From positions 41,974,001 to 42,038,000 of the forward strand of contig CM114271.1 of the NCBI GenBank assembly GCA_050084515.1: 64,000 nucleotides of DNA. Reading direction: 5' to 3'. Made by a program: the position numbers and the translations under genes. The notes under the pieces are model-generated. The model did no database searches. It saw only the letters and a program-made list of their open reading frames with translations, and had not been told where the DNA came from. Position 1 is the stretch's first letter. Every line of letters starts with the position of its first letter. This DNA comes from Blasia pusilla. Lineage: Eukaryota; Marchantiophyta; Marchantiopsida; Blasiales. Below are positions 21,119-32,730 of the stretch, piece by piece.

Positions 21119-22814
21119 ACGTACTTATTTGTTTTTGTGCAATCATGTGCATGTCTTTACTTGATCATACTGACCTAACCACTCCATCATGCATAAGTTG
21201 TTCATAACAACAAACATATTTTCTTGGGAGCGGTATGTGGAAATTAAATATAGCCTAAGGCTTCTAGAAGACTTATATAATATTTTTTCTCGTCTTTAAT
21301 ATCACCATCCTTAACATGCATTATCCGAGGTGTTTGTGCCACAGGTGCGCCAATATGAAGGCGATCCAACAACTTAGATATGTAAAACATGGCCTCACCT
21401 AATATGTAGTCCTATACCATACTATCCTCAACTTGGACCTAGTTTCAAATCAAACCCTTCAATCTAAGCATGCAATATTGCATAAAATACATCAATGTAC
21501 AATACCAACCTCCCTAGCAAAATGGCTAAGCTAATGAATTGCCCCATTATAAATAAAGCTGCCAAGACCCTATCCAAGCATATGACGACCATAGTTGCCT
21601 CCACCTACATACAACCAAAATCCTTTAGACATGTGTGTTTGCGACACATCTATCTACCCATGGATATAGAAACAAGGTTGGACAAGCGTATTAGTTTTGA
21701 ACGATTTCATGATTATTTAGGGTCTTCATTTCTCAAGTGGCATGATAGAGTTGAGCATTATCGCAAATTAAGCTGACAAACAATATATGGCCTCCATGAG
21801 ATGTGGTAATGCCAATCCCTGCATTGATATAGTTAGCAATGTCATGCATTAGTCAATGGAGGTCATGGATCTTGAGTTCCTTATCCTAACTTCTTACATC
21901 ATCATCTAGAAATATCCTTTCAAGTAAGCACCATATTCTATAGGCATTCGAATCAAGGCAAACATGCAAAATTCATCGCTCCAACCAACTCAAACCCAAG
22001 GTGGATCCCAAATTAACCCTCCTCTTATATTGGTATTGAACCAATTTCGTGTCATCTTGGACATTGGAAAATTAATTTTTGTACAATATTTATCCAATAC
22101 TTATTGATTTTCTTGAGTTATAAATACTCCATCAACACAATATGTTCAATTATTTTTACAATATAAAACATTTCAATCATCTAACTATATGGATTGATGG
22201 GATGTTGTTTCAATGTTGAATCTGATTCATTCCATGCTTGATTATTCATAACATTTGAACAAAATAGATTGGACAAGTCTCTAATGATTTATCATTTGAT
22301 TATTACTATTTTTCAAAGTATTGTTACGATATCAATTGAATCAATATTTTTTTATGTAATACCAATATGGTTTGTAACAATGTTAGTTCAATGTTTTTTT
22401 TAATGTTGGATAATTCAACATTGGTTTTGTAATGGAACAATCTACAATGGGATAATGTTGGATTATTTATCAATGATTTAACTTATACTACCTCAACATA
22501 TTAAGTTATTGAATAAATATTGATTTTACTTGTTTTCCAACAATAGATTAACATCACTCCAACATGGTACCATTTTCATCTCAACAATCCTAGAACAATA
22601 TCATTCTTCTATTAGAAATCCTAGAAATAATTTCATTCCACTATTGGAAGGATGATCTTAAATGACGCTTCTCAAATCTTTGGTTTAGACCAAAATCTAG
22701 AGAAAATCTCAAATGTTAGGATGCAAGAAATAGGTTTGAATATCATTCCCAACAAGTTCTAGAACATTTGTATGTTATCTCATCACCAATTTTTTTATAA
22801 TTAATATATACATC
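21119..22814. other. AT-rich intergenic DNA
   Basis: No gene recognised. The open frame at 21495-21776 (93 codons) shows no known domain. 22100-22650 is very AT-rich with many short CAATATT/AATGTTG-like words. Confidence 0.4.
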
Positions 22815-23911
22815 TTATTGTAAAATAAACCTCAAAAGAGGACAAAGAAAGGTAATAACATCTCAAAATAGGAGTCAAAAAATGCATAATGGAATGCAAA
22901 AAGAAAATGGCGACTAGCCAACGCAAACACCGACTCAACGAGCTACATGATTGATAGTCTGAAACAAATCTGACAAGAATAAAAGTGGTTGGTCAGACAT
23001 AAATGGACGACGAGGCGAGCGACCCCCCACCACCTCCGCACGACGTATCAATGCCAAGGCTTATGCACCTTGTAAATCCATTGAGATGCATTGCCGAAAT
23101 AAGTAGTAACTACAGAGAGAGAAGGACTACAGGAAGGGGCAAGGTGATGGTTCTCGAGGGAGTGGTGAGTACATACTTTTAGGAAAGTATCAAAAAACAC
23201 ATGTAAATGACCGAATACTTCCACTGCAAAAGGAATAAATCCATCAGTCGCATGTCATACAACATAACTTCACTTCTTCATTCTTGCTTAAGCTTCGGCC
23301 ACCAAACCTTTGGTATGTACGGCTCGACACACCAAGTCAGAACGTATTGGATCAACAACCATCACAGCACCTAGTGTCCTGAATCCACCTTGAGACATAA
23401 CAAGATCCACTCTCCGACAAGAGGTTGCTTGTGTGGTTGAAGGTAGGTCATGGAGTTGCTCTTGCCCAACGGTGTATCTTGCAATACGAGCCACCAATGC
23501 TACCACCTCTCTAATGACATCATATGTGGTCGTTCGTTCTCCACCATGTGCACATCACAGAATATAGATACCCTTGGCATCAATGGGATCCCCGCATACA
23601 CAATTCGGCATACCTAAGAGAGAAGGATGGGGAAGTCCAAGGCGTAACCGCAAAGCTGTCGAGAACGTACTTCGAGGAAGATGAAATGGAAGAATAAGAG
23701 GATTTGTAGTAAGCCACGCCCCCGCTCCGCTACTCGCACTTCAACATAGACGAGCTCGATAAGCGTCAGAAGATGCCTCAGAGAGAATGCTAGAAAAGTT
23801 GATTTGATGCAGATTCTCAGAGATATGCTCTTGAAGTCGATAAAGCCCTTGGGTAATCAATTGACTGAAAGGGGGGGAGAATTGCTTGTGTAGCAAGAGG
23901 AAGAAGATGTT
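22815..23911 (-). mobile_element. R2-like LINE copy A, 5'-truncated, decayed
   Basis: Reverse-strand sequence aligns with the 3' kilobase of LINE copies B (41930-44283) and C (to 56875). Matching blocks include 'YTVGQEQLHDLPSTTQATSC', 'RRVDLVMSQGGFRTLG', 'DPIRSDLVCRAVHTKGLVAEA' (23288-23506). Similarity to copy B stops abruptly at 23911, so it is 5'-truncated, the normal result of incomplete target-primed reverse transcription. The 3' end is near 22815 in AT-rich DNA ('TTTGAGGTTTATTTTA', then CAATAAGATG). Several stops disable it. Confidence 0.8.
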
Positions 23912-24065
23912 GGATTCTCAACATCCACTTCTCTGAACACCATTAATATGATCGGCCCCCTTGTATGAGCAGAAGCCTAAATTAGCGGTTCCAACTTAGA
24001 CGTCGGAGGAGTCATAGTAATATGACGTAGGTGGTTTATGAATTAGCATTACTAGGATTATCTAA
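23912..24065. other. Junction DNA beside LINE copy A
   Basis: Unrecognised sequence between the truncated LINE end and the double hairpin. Confidence 0.3.
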
Positions 24066-24110
24066 CCCTATATTGCATCAGGGTACGGGGCACCCTGATG
24101 CAATATAGGG
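24066..24110. repeat. Perfect inverted repeat 1 of a hairpin pair (19-nt arms, 7-nt loop)
   Basis: CCCTATATTGCATCAGGGT (24066-24084), loop ACGGGGC (24085-24091), exact complement at 24092-24110. A second perfect hairpin starts 8 nt downstream, and the two loops are complementary (see findings). Confidence 0.9.
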
Positions 24111-24117
24111 TGTCCCG

Positions 24118-24175
24118 CATTCAATCATACTACATTTGGTGCCTCGTCTTGGACCAAATGTAGTATGATTGAATG
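24118..24175. repeat. Perfect inverted repeat 2 of a hairpin pair (23-nt arms, 12-nt loop)
   Basis: Arm 24118-24140 (begins CATTCAATCATAC, ends CATTTGGT), loop GCCTCGTCTTGG (24141-24152), exact reverse complement at 24153-24175. No coding content. Confidence 0.9.
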
Positions 24176-24892
24176 ATTCCTTTGGTGAAAGGAGGATAAA
24201 AATGGACGAAGTACGTGGTGCAGGAGATGAGTTCTCTAATTGTTAGCAGAACAATTTATCAAGAACAAAGTGTCCCATGGAATGTACGATACCCTTATTT
24301 TTAGATGGGCGAGGAGAGATTCTTGGTTGAAAACCAGCAATTCAGGATCTAAAATGCGTGACAAAGTTTGAAAACCAACAGCTTATGAACTACTTCATCC
24401 AATCTTTGCCCTCAATCTCCTCCCATGAACTACAAAGTAAAGCATGAGTGATGAAGATTAATATAGACTAGCGATTACGATGGTACCTGGTCGATGGATT
24501 TTTTGATTGGAGCACTCTCTAGTCCGGGGAGAACAAAAGTTATAGATTCAAAGTAGCAATGAAGGTTAGCACACCATTCAAATATTGCCATGTACAGTAG
24601 GAACTCAAGCAAATCGTGCCGGCAACTATGCGGCCTTGAATTCCTTTTAGACCCTCTTGGTAATTCAAGCTTGGAGCATGGGGCCGAGGATATCCAAAAT
24701 GGCTTTCCTTGCACCCTCGTACTTTAGAACTTTGAATTCTCTTTTGGCGGGGTTGGCATCGATGTACAACTCCAATAAGGCAGGGGAATGGATGAGCGTA
24801 TGCTATGGCCGGCGGGGTTGATGATACCATCCACTTGCAGCTGATGCAACCTCTTGCGTTTCTATCCCTCAATCCAAGTCCAATTCTAAAGG
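24176..24892. other. No gene recognised
   Basis: Intergenic. A 182-codon minus-strand open frame spans 24540-25088, the longest unexplained frame in this region; its composition (Cys-, His-, Ser-rich) and lack of domains argue against a real gene, and part of it lies in the duplicated block described next. Confidence 0.35.
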
Positions 24893-24997
24893 GCATTTGG
24901 ATAGTCTTGAAGAACAGAAGTGTGTGTTTTGAGTGGTTGTACATATTGGAAGTTGTAATCTTGTGATTGATGCTAGTACGAGAGTGGGATGGTTGCA
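24893..24997 (+). repeat. About 105-bp diverged direct repeat, copy 1
   Basis: Shares GGATAGTCTTGAAGAACAGA, GAGTGGTTGTACATATTGGA and TAATCTTGTGATTGATGCT with 25152-25252 (copy 2). Identity is roughly 85% by eye. Origin unknown. Confidence 0.7.
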
Positions 24998-25151
24998 TGC
25001 ATATGACAAAGGAAATATGAATGTCTTGTCTACTGCATGTAGCCTCATGAAAAAATCCCATATAATCATTAGATCCACCGATTGTCAAAACTTGCTTGAA
25101 CTACTTTAAATACTCGGAGGATCGCAATGCAAGGTTCCCGAACGGTTAATC

Positions 25152-25252
25152 ACTATGGATAGTCTCGAAGAACAGAAGTGTAAGTTTAGAGTGGTTGTAC
25201 ATATTGGACGTCATAATCTTGTGATCGATGCTGGTGGGAGGGATTGTTGCAT
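25152..25252 (+). repeat. About 105-bp diverged direct repeat, copy 2
   Basis: Second copy of 24893-24997, 259 bp downstream. Neither copy has a recognised family. Confidence 0.7.
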
Positions 25253-25525
25253 AACGAAGAGAATTTGAATGTCTCGTCCCCTGTTTCAATGTTCTCCACA
25301 TTGTAACTGCTAAGGTTATGTTCAAAGTAAGGGTGAGTAGCTTCAAGAATTGTGCCCGAGTATCGTACTTCTTGACTCTATTTCTTTTGTGGGAAAGGGT
25401 TTGTATTCGGAAATACCGACCACACCGATGAATCTCGAAATGCAAGAGCCTGTGGAGAGCGGCTAATTAAGTGGTCGGACGTCTAAAGCTGTAATATTTT
25501 GTACGGCCAAATGCCGTCCGCGGGT

Positions 25526-25557
25526 GCCGCCGGAGGTGGACGCTCACCTCCTGCGGC
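25526..25557. repeat. GC-rich imperfect inverted repeat upstream of peptide deformylase
   Basis: GCCGCCGGAGGTG, spacer GACGCT, then CACCTCCTGCGGC; 11 of 13 arm positions pair. It lies in a GC-rich island about 390 bp before the TATA box of the deformylase gene. Could be a promoter feature or chance. Confidence 0.5.
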
Positions 25558-25949
25558 CGGATGTGCCGTATATTTCAATAACATGCCCTGAAAATTATGG
25601 AATCCGTAATTGAAATTTTTCGGACATAAATGAAAACCTTGAACGCTTGAAGGACGCTTGTTCGTTGACCGGTTGAGTAGCCCTTTCGCAAGAAAACCCT
25701 AAAACACCGCTCTCTTTGATTGATTTAGCTGCAGCAGACGGGAAGGATAAGTTACGGCCGGCAAATTTACGTAGAATCTGGAAGCAACGAACGAGGACAT
25801 CGCTACGTTAGGCGGATAGGTAGCCTCCTCATCACTGTCGTTCTATACCACAGGAAGCTCGAGTAGGGAGATAAATCGCGGCGAGGCCAACAAGCATTAC
25901 CATATCACACGCAAGAGCGTGGAGTGGGCATGCTCCCTAATGTAGAGCG

Positions 25950-25957
25950 TATATATA
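25950..25957 (+). promoter_or_regulatory. TATA box of the peptide deformylase gene
   Basis: TATATATA, 73-80 nt before the ATG at 26030. A start site about 30 nt downstream would leave a short 5' UTR of about 45 nt, ordinary for plant genes. No other TATA-like site is as well placed. Confidence 0.55.
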
Positions 25958-26029
25958 CGAGCTCTTTCAGCACGTCTAATTTTCTCGGCAGTGAACTTTG
26001 GATTTCGGGAGTGAATTTTGGAGTGAGAT

Positions 26030-28109
26030 ATGCACGCCACGTTGGAGTTTGGGAGCGGCTGCTCTGTAAGAGTTGCAGCTTCTGCATTTGTTGCACATCC
26101 CTGGCCGCGTGCTGTGGGATTTGCACGAGCTGGAGGATTCTCGACAACAGGTTGTCAGGGTGGTGCCACACAAAGTTGGAGACACAAGGTTCAGTTATGC
26201 TCTAGAAGTAGACTTCTCTCTGCGCGACCAGAAGATGCGATGTCTTTCCAATTTATGTCTCAGTACTATGTATCGCCTCTGCGGACCACGAAGAAGTTCG
26301 TAAGTCCCATGGCCTTTTGGGGTTCTGGTAAATCAAAATTCACGGAGGTGGTTCAGGCTGGGGATCCTGTCTTGCACGAACCTTCATTGGAAGTGCGGGT
26401 CGAAGATATTGGAAATGCGCGAATTGAGAAAGTCATCAATGATCTGGTGGCTACTATGCGCAATGCTCCGGGTGTAGGCCTTTCAGCTCCTCAGATTGGC
26501 GAGCAGCTGCAGGTCTAATATTTTGAACTTTTTTCTACACGCAGGTGTAGTCATGACTTTACCTGGATCCATTGTCTATCTCGTTTCTTTATCGATGGTT
26601 GGCCGGCTCTTAGAGACGGTAGCCAAGGGGAGCAGTTTGCTTCTTTATATGCTCAGTCTCTTTGCTTCTATGGTTTTTTGCCGGATCCCTTCTGCAGAGC
26701 GATGCTGATTGTGAAAAAACGTCATGTATACAAGATCGTAGTTGTTGCCCTGTCAGATTATCGTACTGGAGGATACGGAAGAACTCATGAGCTATGCTTC
26801 AGCGGAGGAGTGCGAGGCGCAGGGACGCCACCCGTTTGACTTGCTGGTAATCTTCCTACCAGTAGCAGCATGAGTCGCGAACTTAGCGAGATGATGCGTT
26901 TCGGTTTGCTTGTCTGTTATCGATTCATTTGTGCTGCTCCGTGTTTCCAATGGCCGAATAAAAACTCAATTTACCGGAATGTGATGATTCTGGATAGCAT
27001 GTTTCCCTCCACAGGTGATCATCAATCCAAGGTTGAAGAGGAAGTGGGGTTCGGGAAAGGCGCTTTTCTTCGAGGGTTGCCTCAGGTTTTTTCTCTTAAA
27101 CCCCCGACCTTGGGCTGTGAAATTATTGGATGTCTCAGCTGAATGTATGGTTTAGTAGTCCATGTTTTTAGCCCGAGGATATTTTGATGGCCACAAGCAC
27201 TAATGAGTCTTGTCCATAGTACATCTTCTGCTAGCAAACACTACTTGGAAGGCCGGTCATAGAAATCTATGAAACCTTAGTCTCGATGATGCTAACTATT
27301 ATTAATATCATGATCCAGCATCTCGCGAGTGTTAAGAATACTCTTCTCGTACCCTTCCAATATCATATTTAATACATGGTGGATAGTTGTGATAAGTATC
27401 TATAGAATGGTAGCCATTGCGTCTTAGTAAAAGTATCTTATTAGCACCAAAAGTGAACCAAATTAATAATATTTAATGTATTACATGGGACTTCCGAAGT
27501 TTCTAAATCAGTTTAGACCCAGGAGAGGAGATACGCGGAGAGAAGTCCTTTCCAAGGTCCTACCTGATTTAAAAATTTCCGCGGCTTACCTTGTTACGTT
27601 TTCAGCAGGTTGCCAAGAGAGATTCTAGGTGACCTTTTGAAAAAATAAAATTACCCTGTTACTTTTGATTGTATTCCTTCACGTCCGAGCATGAATTACT
27701 ATCTTCTAAATGCTCTAGCTTCAAAAGATTATCGATTGGATCAAAAGTGAGGCACCAACAGAAATGCGAATGCATCCAGAGTATTATCCAAATGTTTTCT
27801 TATGTCTAAATAACTCGTTTCCGTGTGAACTTTAAACTCAGTGTGGATGGATATCGGGCTCTGGTGGAAAGAGACTTGGAAGTTGAAGTTTCAGGATTGG
27901 GTAGAGATGGACAACCTATTTACGTCGAAGCAAGCGGATGGAAGGCTCGAATTCTTCAGCACGAATGTGACCATCTATCTGGCATTCTGTATGTTGACAA
28001 GATGGTGGCGAAAAGTTTTCGGACCAAGGGAAATTTGAGAATGCCTTTGCCATGTGGTTGTCCGAAGCCTGGAAATTGTGTACAGGAAACCAAAGACAAC
28101 AGTCTGTAG
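26030..28109 (+). CDS. PDF1A: Peptide deformylase, organelle-targeted, PDF1A type (four exons)
   Basis: Removes the N-formyl group from nascent proteins made in mitochondria or plastids; a metal-dependent hydrolase. Exons 26030-26512, 26757-26846, 27015-27085, 27842-28109, all GT-AG, giving 303 aa. All three active-site motifs are intact: 'GVGLSAPQ' (148-155), 'EGCLS' (211-215; its Ser codon is split by intron 3) and 'HECDH' (255-259; the two His, with Cys213, bind the metal, Glu256 is catalytic). The first about 100 residues are rich in Ala, Arg and Ser with few acids, a likely transit peptide. The tail '[11 protein letters not shown]' and '[11 protein letters not shown]' resemble plant PDF1A rather than PDF1B. 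Introns 2 and 3 break large open frames that are otherwise misleading. No disruption seen. Confidence 0.93.
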
Positions 28110-28147
28110 AAGATGTTCAAACTTACGGAGAGTGGAAAAGATCATTT

Positions 28148-28153
28148 AATAAA
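28148..28153 (+). terminator. Poly(A) signal candidate of peptide deformylase
   Basis: AATAAA, 39 nt after the stop codon at 28107-28109. Position is suitable for a near-upstream element, though plant signals are loose. Confidence 0.4.
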
Positions 28154-29653
28154 TGGAGACAGAGGTTATACAGAGGATTTCGCACTCACTACTTTCAGGT
28201 TGGTAATATTTTCAATGTAATTGTGTTTTTATGTTACTTCTATCTGTCAGGTTACTATGTTACTTCTAACTTGACTGCAAGTTGTCGTTGAGACATAGTC
28301 TGTGTAGTTAACATCCAACTATTTCCTTGAACTCTACCAGAGTAAACGGAAGTATTTATGGCCTTTACATACTCTTTTTTTCTCGCTATCTATGTTTCCA
28401 TACGAGTATAATTACTAATAGTGGGCAGCCTATGAATGGATTGAAAAAACTAATCTCGGTACAAAACTCCTTTTTTTTTTCTACCCATAGAATGGAAAAC
28501 TTTTTGTCACTGCCCGTCCCGTGTAAGGATAAATATTTTCTTGCTAACCGGTTGCCACATGTCAAATATAGAGGTGACTGCAAGTCAAGAAAGCATTCTC
28601 CCTTAAAAATATAGATTTCCCTCTCAACTTCCCCCCTTTCAAAGCACAGGATCCAAACCTTGGGTTGTTTCACACGCTCACGATACTCGCCCTTTGGAGT
28701 CTAGCCCTTTTATAAAGTTTTCCTTAGAAAAAGTCAGTTTTCCACTTCTATAACCTTTGGGTAGGATGAAATGGGCCCATGAATGCACACTATGCCGAAA
28801 ATATCTAAAGAAACCCCTTGTGAAGAAATGTACTAGTCTTTTTGAACTCTTGTGATTTCTCTCTCCCCAAAAGTCTATCGCATTCTTGTCATGTTGAATT
28901 CTTAGAGTGGCAAATGTGAGTAAGGTAATTTGAAGAGAGTAAAAGAAAGCTTTTTAAGAAGATTGAAGAAAAGCAAAATGATTCTGCAAGTAATCTCTAA
29001 TTTTAAATCCATTTAGCACTATTTTGAGTTAGTTCGAAACTTTGAAAACTACATTACTAAAAGTTAGATTATGTAAATTATAATGGAAGAGGTAGAATAT
29101 TTAAAAAATTAATGTAAATTTTGTATTCCCTTTCATGCATGAGGTGGAGGAAGTATGATCTTTTTTGTCTTACATCACCTTTTGTGTGTGTGTGTAATGA
29201 AGACTTCTCATCATTCTATTGAGTTGCTCTGAAAATGAGAGTTATGAGAGAGAATGCTTCTACTTTCTGAATTCTTTGAAATGGAATACCACACGAGATA
29301 ATATGACAGTCTTGGAGCTAAGTATTGATTGTTGCTAGTTTTGCAAATTGTGAACCCCATTTCCCATTTAGTGCAAACTTCCTTTTTAAAATGTTTTTTC
29401 TGTGCATGATTACAATATCTGGGAAAATTTGTGTAAACTAGTTTGGTGCTCTTGCAATGCATAGGTGCAAAACATATATGGTCAACCAATTGTATTACCA
29501 GTTGAATGCTTTAATTCAGCGAAGAAATTTTTTTAATAGTACTTTTCGAGTGTGATTCGTCATTTCCCTTATTTAAATTTTCCTAGGAGTTTGTTTCCTC
29601 GTAGAAAATGCTATGTACAATTGACCATCATAAAATATGAGAAATCTCACGAG
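28154..29653. other. Intergenic DNA, nothing recognised
   Basis: AT-rich. Open frames (for example 28327-28614, and its antisense) show no domain. A short GTGTGTGTGTGTG run occurs at about 29183-29195. Confidence 0.4.
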
Positions 29654-29689
29654 ATTAGAGCATGGAGAATATATTCTCCATGCTCTAAT
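29654..29689. repeat. Perfect 36-bp palindrome, no spacer
   Basis: ATTAGAGCATGGAGAATA (29654-29671) is followed at once by its exact reverse complement (29672-29689). Perfect 18-nt arms with no loop are rare by chance and often unstable in vivo. Confidence 0.92.
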
Positions 29690-30963
29690 AAGAAATGCTT
29701 TGTAAAAGCGATATGTGGTTTTCCTCGGGATCCTCTCATGTTGAGACCACCTACCTTTGCCCAATTGTATCCGGATGCTTGATGTTTGGCTTACGAATTA
29801 GCTTTCGTTGTACTACATTCATCCACCACATGATTGTACCTTGCCTATGCCTTGGTCGACCAGGCATACAACTCATATCCAACCAACATTTGGTTTGCGT
29901 GAGGCCCAAGTGTTGGTTGGGGAACTGATTGTCCCTAATCGTCATATTGGGAGTGTGCCACACTTGGCGTGTGCACGCATTACGAACACTCTTAGGCCCA
30001 GATGGTTAGCATGGTGGTTATGGTTAGCGCTCAATTTTCGATCGCTAATCTCCAGGAGATCCTATTTTCTCTTGGTAGTGGATTGCTTTTGTGTGTCTTT
30101 CGCCGCCATTGAAGTCGCCTTCGCTCCTCATTGATACACAATATTGTTTGATAGCCGTTTCTTTCAGATGGGATTGGGTAATGATGCTCATAATTGCAAC
30201 CACCGCCAAAGGTACCATGATGCTTGTGGTCGCATTGCCCTACTAACAATTTTGGAGTGGAGTACTTGACGATAGAGGATAAGGTCTTTCATGCTATCAC
30301 AAAACCCTTCTTGAGTGTCATATTGTTACACATGTAGTTGTACCATGCCCTGTACGCCTTTCTTGCCCATTCGTAGAGGAATGATCCTTGTCAAGGAGAG
30401 TGACTTACTGATTACAAGAGAAGTTTGAGGAGGAGTTTTGGTGTTACGATTGAGTTGGTGTTAACATACGGATCTCCAAGGAATAGCTCCACCTTGTGTT
30501 TTTAGGTCATTCATCCTAGTCACTATTTTATACTTTTAAGGAGTTTTGTAGGGTGTTTAATGTAGGGGTTCTTGTGTGAATGGAAAAGTGTGCCATGAAG
30601 TATAGGGGCATTAATTCATGGGGGCAAGTATATGGGATTCCTCAATCAGGTCTTTTAAGATAGATCGGCGAGATCTAGTAGAAAGCCTTGGCGGATAGTG
30701 GATGAAAGCCTCAAGAGGTCGAAGATGACTTGCTGAGGGCTTGACTAACCTGAGAAATTAGGTTTCCCTTTTGTTTTGGCTCATTTGGAGCAATATACAG
30801 AAACTAAGTATTTATGATAAGTTCCCGTTTTGAATGTAGTTGACTTTCCACTTTGGGAAGTGACCCTTGATCCGCTAAATCATATCAATAGCCAAGGAGG
30901 TGATTTACAAACATAAGTTACGATGAAGAGTCTGGGAGAGGGAAGGGATATACCTCCAAGAGA

Positions 30964-30979
30964 GAGCTCTCGAGAGCTC
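30964..30979. repeat. 16-bp perfect palindrome
   Basis: GAGCTCTCGAGAGCTC, shortly before the GA repeat. Probably related to GA-rich composition. Confidence 0.6.
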
Positions 30980-31085
30980 ATTCTTTCTTTGTTGAACCTA
31001 TTGGCATGAGACAGTGCAATTATGGTCCTCTTTCTCTTGTGTGTGTAATCGAAGCCTCTCATTAGGAGAGTGGGTTTGGTTTGAC

Positions 31086-31087
<2 letters not shown>

Positions 31088-31120
<33 letters not shown>
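31088..31120 (+). repeat. (GA)n microsatellite
   Basis: 33 nt of uninterrupted GA dinucleotide. Confidence 0.95.
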
Positions 31121-31123
<3 letters not shown>

Positions 31124-31259
31124 TGCACATTTGTGAGACCTTGTTGATGGAGAGATTTACCTGATTTATTGAAAATATCTTTGTACTTCTTGTCTCGATG
31201 TTTGGATGTCATGAGTTAGTATGTGATCGTTTGTGTTTGTGTGTTTGTTTGGTGACAAC

Positions 31260-31292
31260 GATGTATGTTGTGTAACCATGTGTATGCGTACG
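31260..31292 (+). repeat. Gypsy LTR/leader-like fragment
   Basis: Resembles the end of the 102-bp repeats at 2014 and 2489 (shared GATGTATGTTGT and a terminal CGNACGACA). As there, a gag relic follows about 0.9 kb downstream, so this is probably the leader or LTR end of a related dead gypsy element. Confidence 0.4.
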
Positions 31293-31784
31293 ACACCTCT
31301 CATTGAAATTTTTTTCCTACGCTAGGCTAGGGGATGTAGATCATCGTAAAATGTTTCCACACCTTGATGTCTATTGCTATGTCAAACATGTATTAGATTG
31401 TATGTGAATATAGATATGATTTCCGCATGCGTAGTTGTACGGTGATTGAGAGTGAGATTGATTATGCAAGAGGAGCATCAAGGTCATCATAGGATGCTTC
31501 ATGAATTTTAGAGGTAAGGTGGTACGTCAAAGATTAATATTAGAGGATTTGTGCATTACGTTGTGAGGTATTAAGTATGCTCACGATAGAAATAACCTCA
31601 ATATCCTTCTACGTCATCCTTAGACAAAGGAGAGACCTTCAAGAGTTTCCCATTACACAAGCAAGGGCGTTGAGTGGTTTTACTTGTGAGGGTACAAGTA
31701 GAGGACCGCGTAGATTTTCAGTAGCCTTGGAGACCATTGAATTGCATGACTTTGTAGTGGAGGTTAAAAGTTGTTATAGCTTAA

Positions 31785-32085
31785 AGGTTACATGTGGATA
31801 AAGTCCGTGTCCGTGGATATGTCCATGTCCGTGGATTTATGTCCGTCCTATGGAAAGACTTCTCCATATGGGCCTCACCTTTGCCTTCTTTCTCCTTCCC
31901 CTTACTTGCCTTCGTGTTCCATACTCCTCTATTTCTTCCTCCCTCCACCTCCATTCCCTCCCTCATTGCTCCACTCATCCTTGCCTTGCCTTCCATCATG
32001 GACTATAAGTGTGGGTCCCACCTCTTAGAACCCATGTCCGTGGACATGTCAAGACTTGTCCGTCCATGTTCGTCTTAAGGAAGGA
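31785..32085 (+). repeat. Dispersed repeat with GTCC-rich ends, copy 2 (about 300 bp)
   Basis: Same order of features as 20819-21118: AAGGTTACATGTGGATAAAG start, GTCCGTGGATATGTCCATGT words, pyrimidine-rich centre, CTATAAGTGTGGGTCCCAC, and an ACATGTC...CTTGTCC end. It appears inserted in or beside gypsy gag sequence, since gag-like coding resumes right after at about 32085. Confidence 0.8.
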
Positions 32086-32730
32086 CTTGATTTCTACAAG
32101 ATGTGGAACTCTCTAGAGTTCAACCCTTTACAACATGGAACGATATATTCTTGCACCTAGAGGGGGCTCTAATGTTAAGCTATCACAAGTTTTAATTCTA
32201 TTAGATCTACGATAGAGATTAAGGCGTGGAGGCTCTATTGTGATCCATATTAAGTGTCATGGATTGAGCCATTTGCCACTTATGAAGAAGAGAAGCTAGA
32301 TGAGGCTACCTCCTTAATCATTGATGGCACATATGGAGAGATGAGCAACCCAAGAGCGATTCTATTGTCCATTTATGTTGTCCCAAGGTTTAACCTAGTG
32401 GTCAAGTTCTTTGTTGAGTTGCACAGACAAGATCAAGATTAAGAAGTTAGTGTGCATCCATGACTATTGTAGGTGGAGAGGAGACATGGTGCACGAGGCA
32501 ATCATTTTTTTGCGAATATTTATTAGCGTTTCTCAGATAACACCAGAGGCCCATGCCGTTCATGCATGGTATGGGATGCTTGAGCATGATCTACGAAGAC
32601 GTATGATAGATGTGACACTCTTATATTGGAATTTACCTACATTAAGGGAGGTCTTTAAGTTGAGTGCATTGAGCACAACTTGGTTGAAGAGAGTGTGGCA
32701 ATCTTGAGCTATTTGAAGTAGGCATTGCTA
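32086..32730 (+). pseudogene. Ty3/gypsy gag relic
   Basis: Reading in two frames gives 'WNSLEFNPLQHGT', 'WIEPFATYEEEKLDEATSLI', 'PRFNLVVKFFVELHRQ', then 'ITPEAHAVHAWYGMLEHDLR' and 'VTLLYWNLPTLREVFKLSA'. The last block has the late-gag pattern (few-residue helices with LE..LR......PTLREVF.LA) and the first resembles the FNPL...L.G block of the gag at 3465. The frame changes near 32440 and stops occur throughout. No zinc knuckle or protease was identified. Confidence 0.5.

Larger units (their letters stand above)
29690..31259. other. Intergenic DNA with decayed element sequence and a GA microsatellite
   Basis: No gene called. Open frames of 70-110 codons at 29695-30249 lack domains. The sequence has a transposon-like texture (G/T-rich, repeated 'GGCGAGATC'-type words) and leads into gypsy-like sequence at 31260. 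Confidence 0.35.

Noticed and set aside
24540-25088. 182-codon minus-strand open frame
   Set aside because: No recognisable domain, partly inside a diverged direct repeat, and no promoter or splice support; kept only as a note.
31781-32028. Pro/Ser/Leu-rich open frames in the dispersed repeats (also 20789-21116 and 63809-64000)
   Set aside because: They arise from the pyrimidine-rich centre of the repeat in several frames and on both strands and are not conserved as protein.
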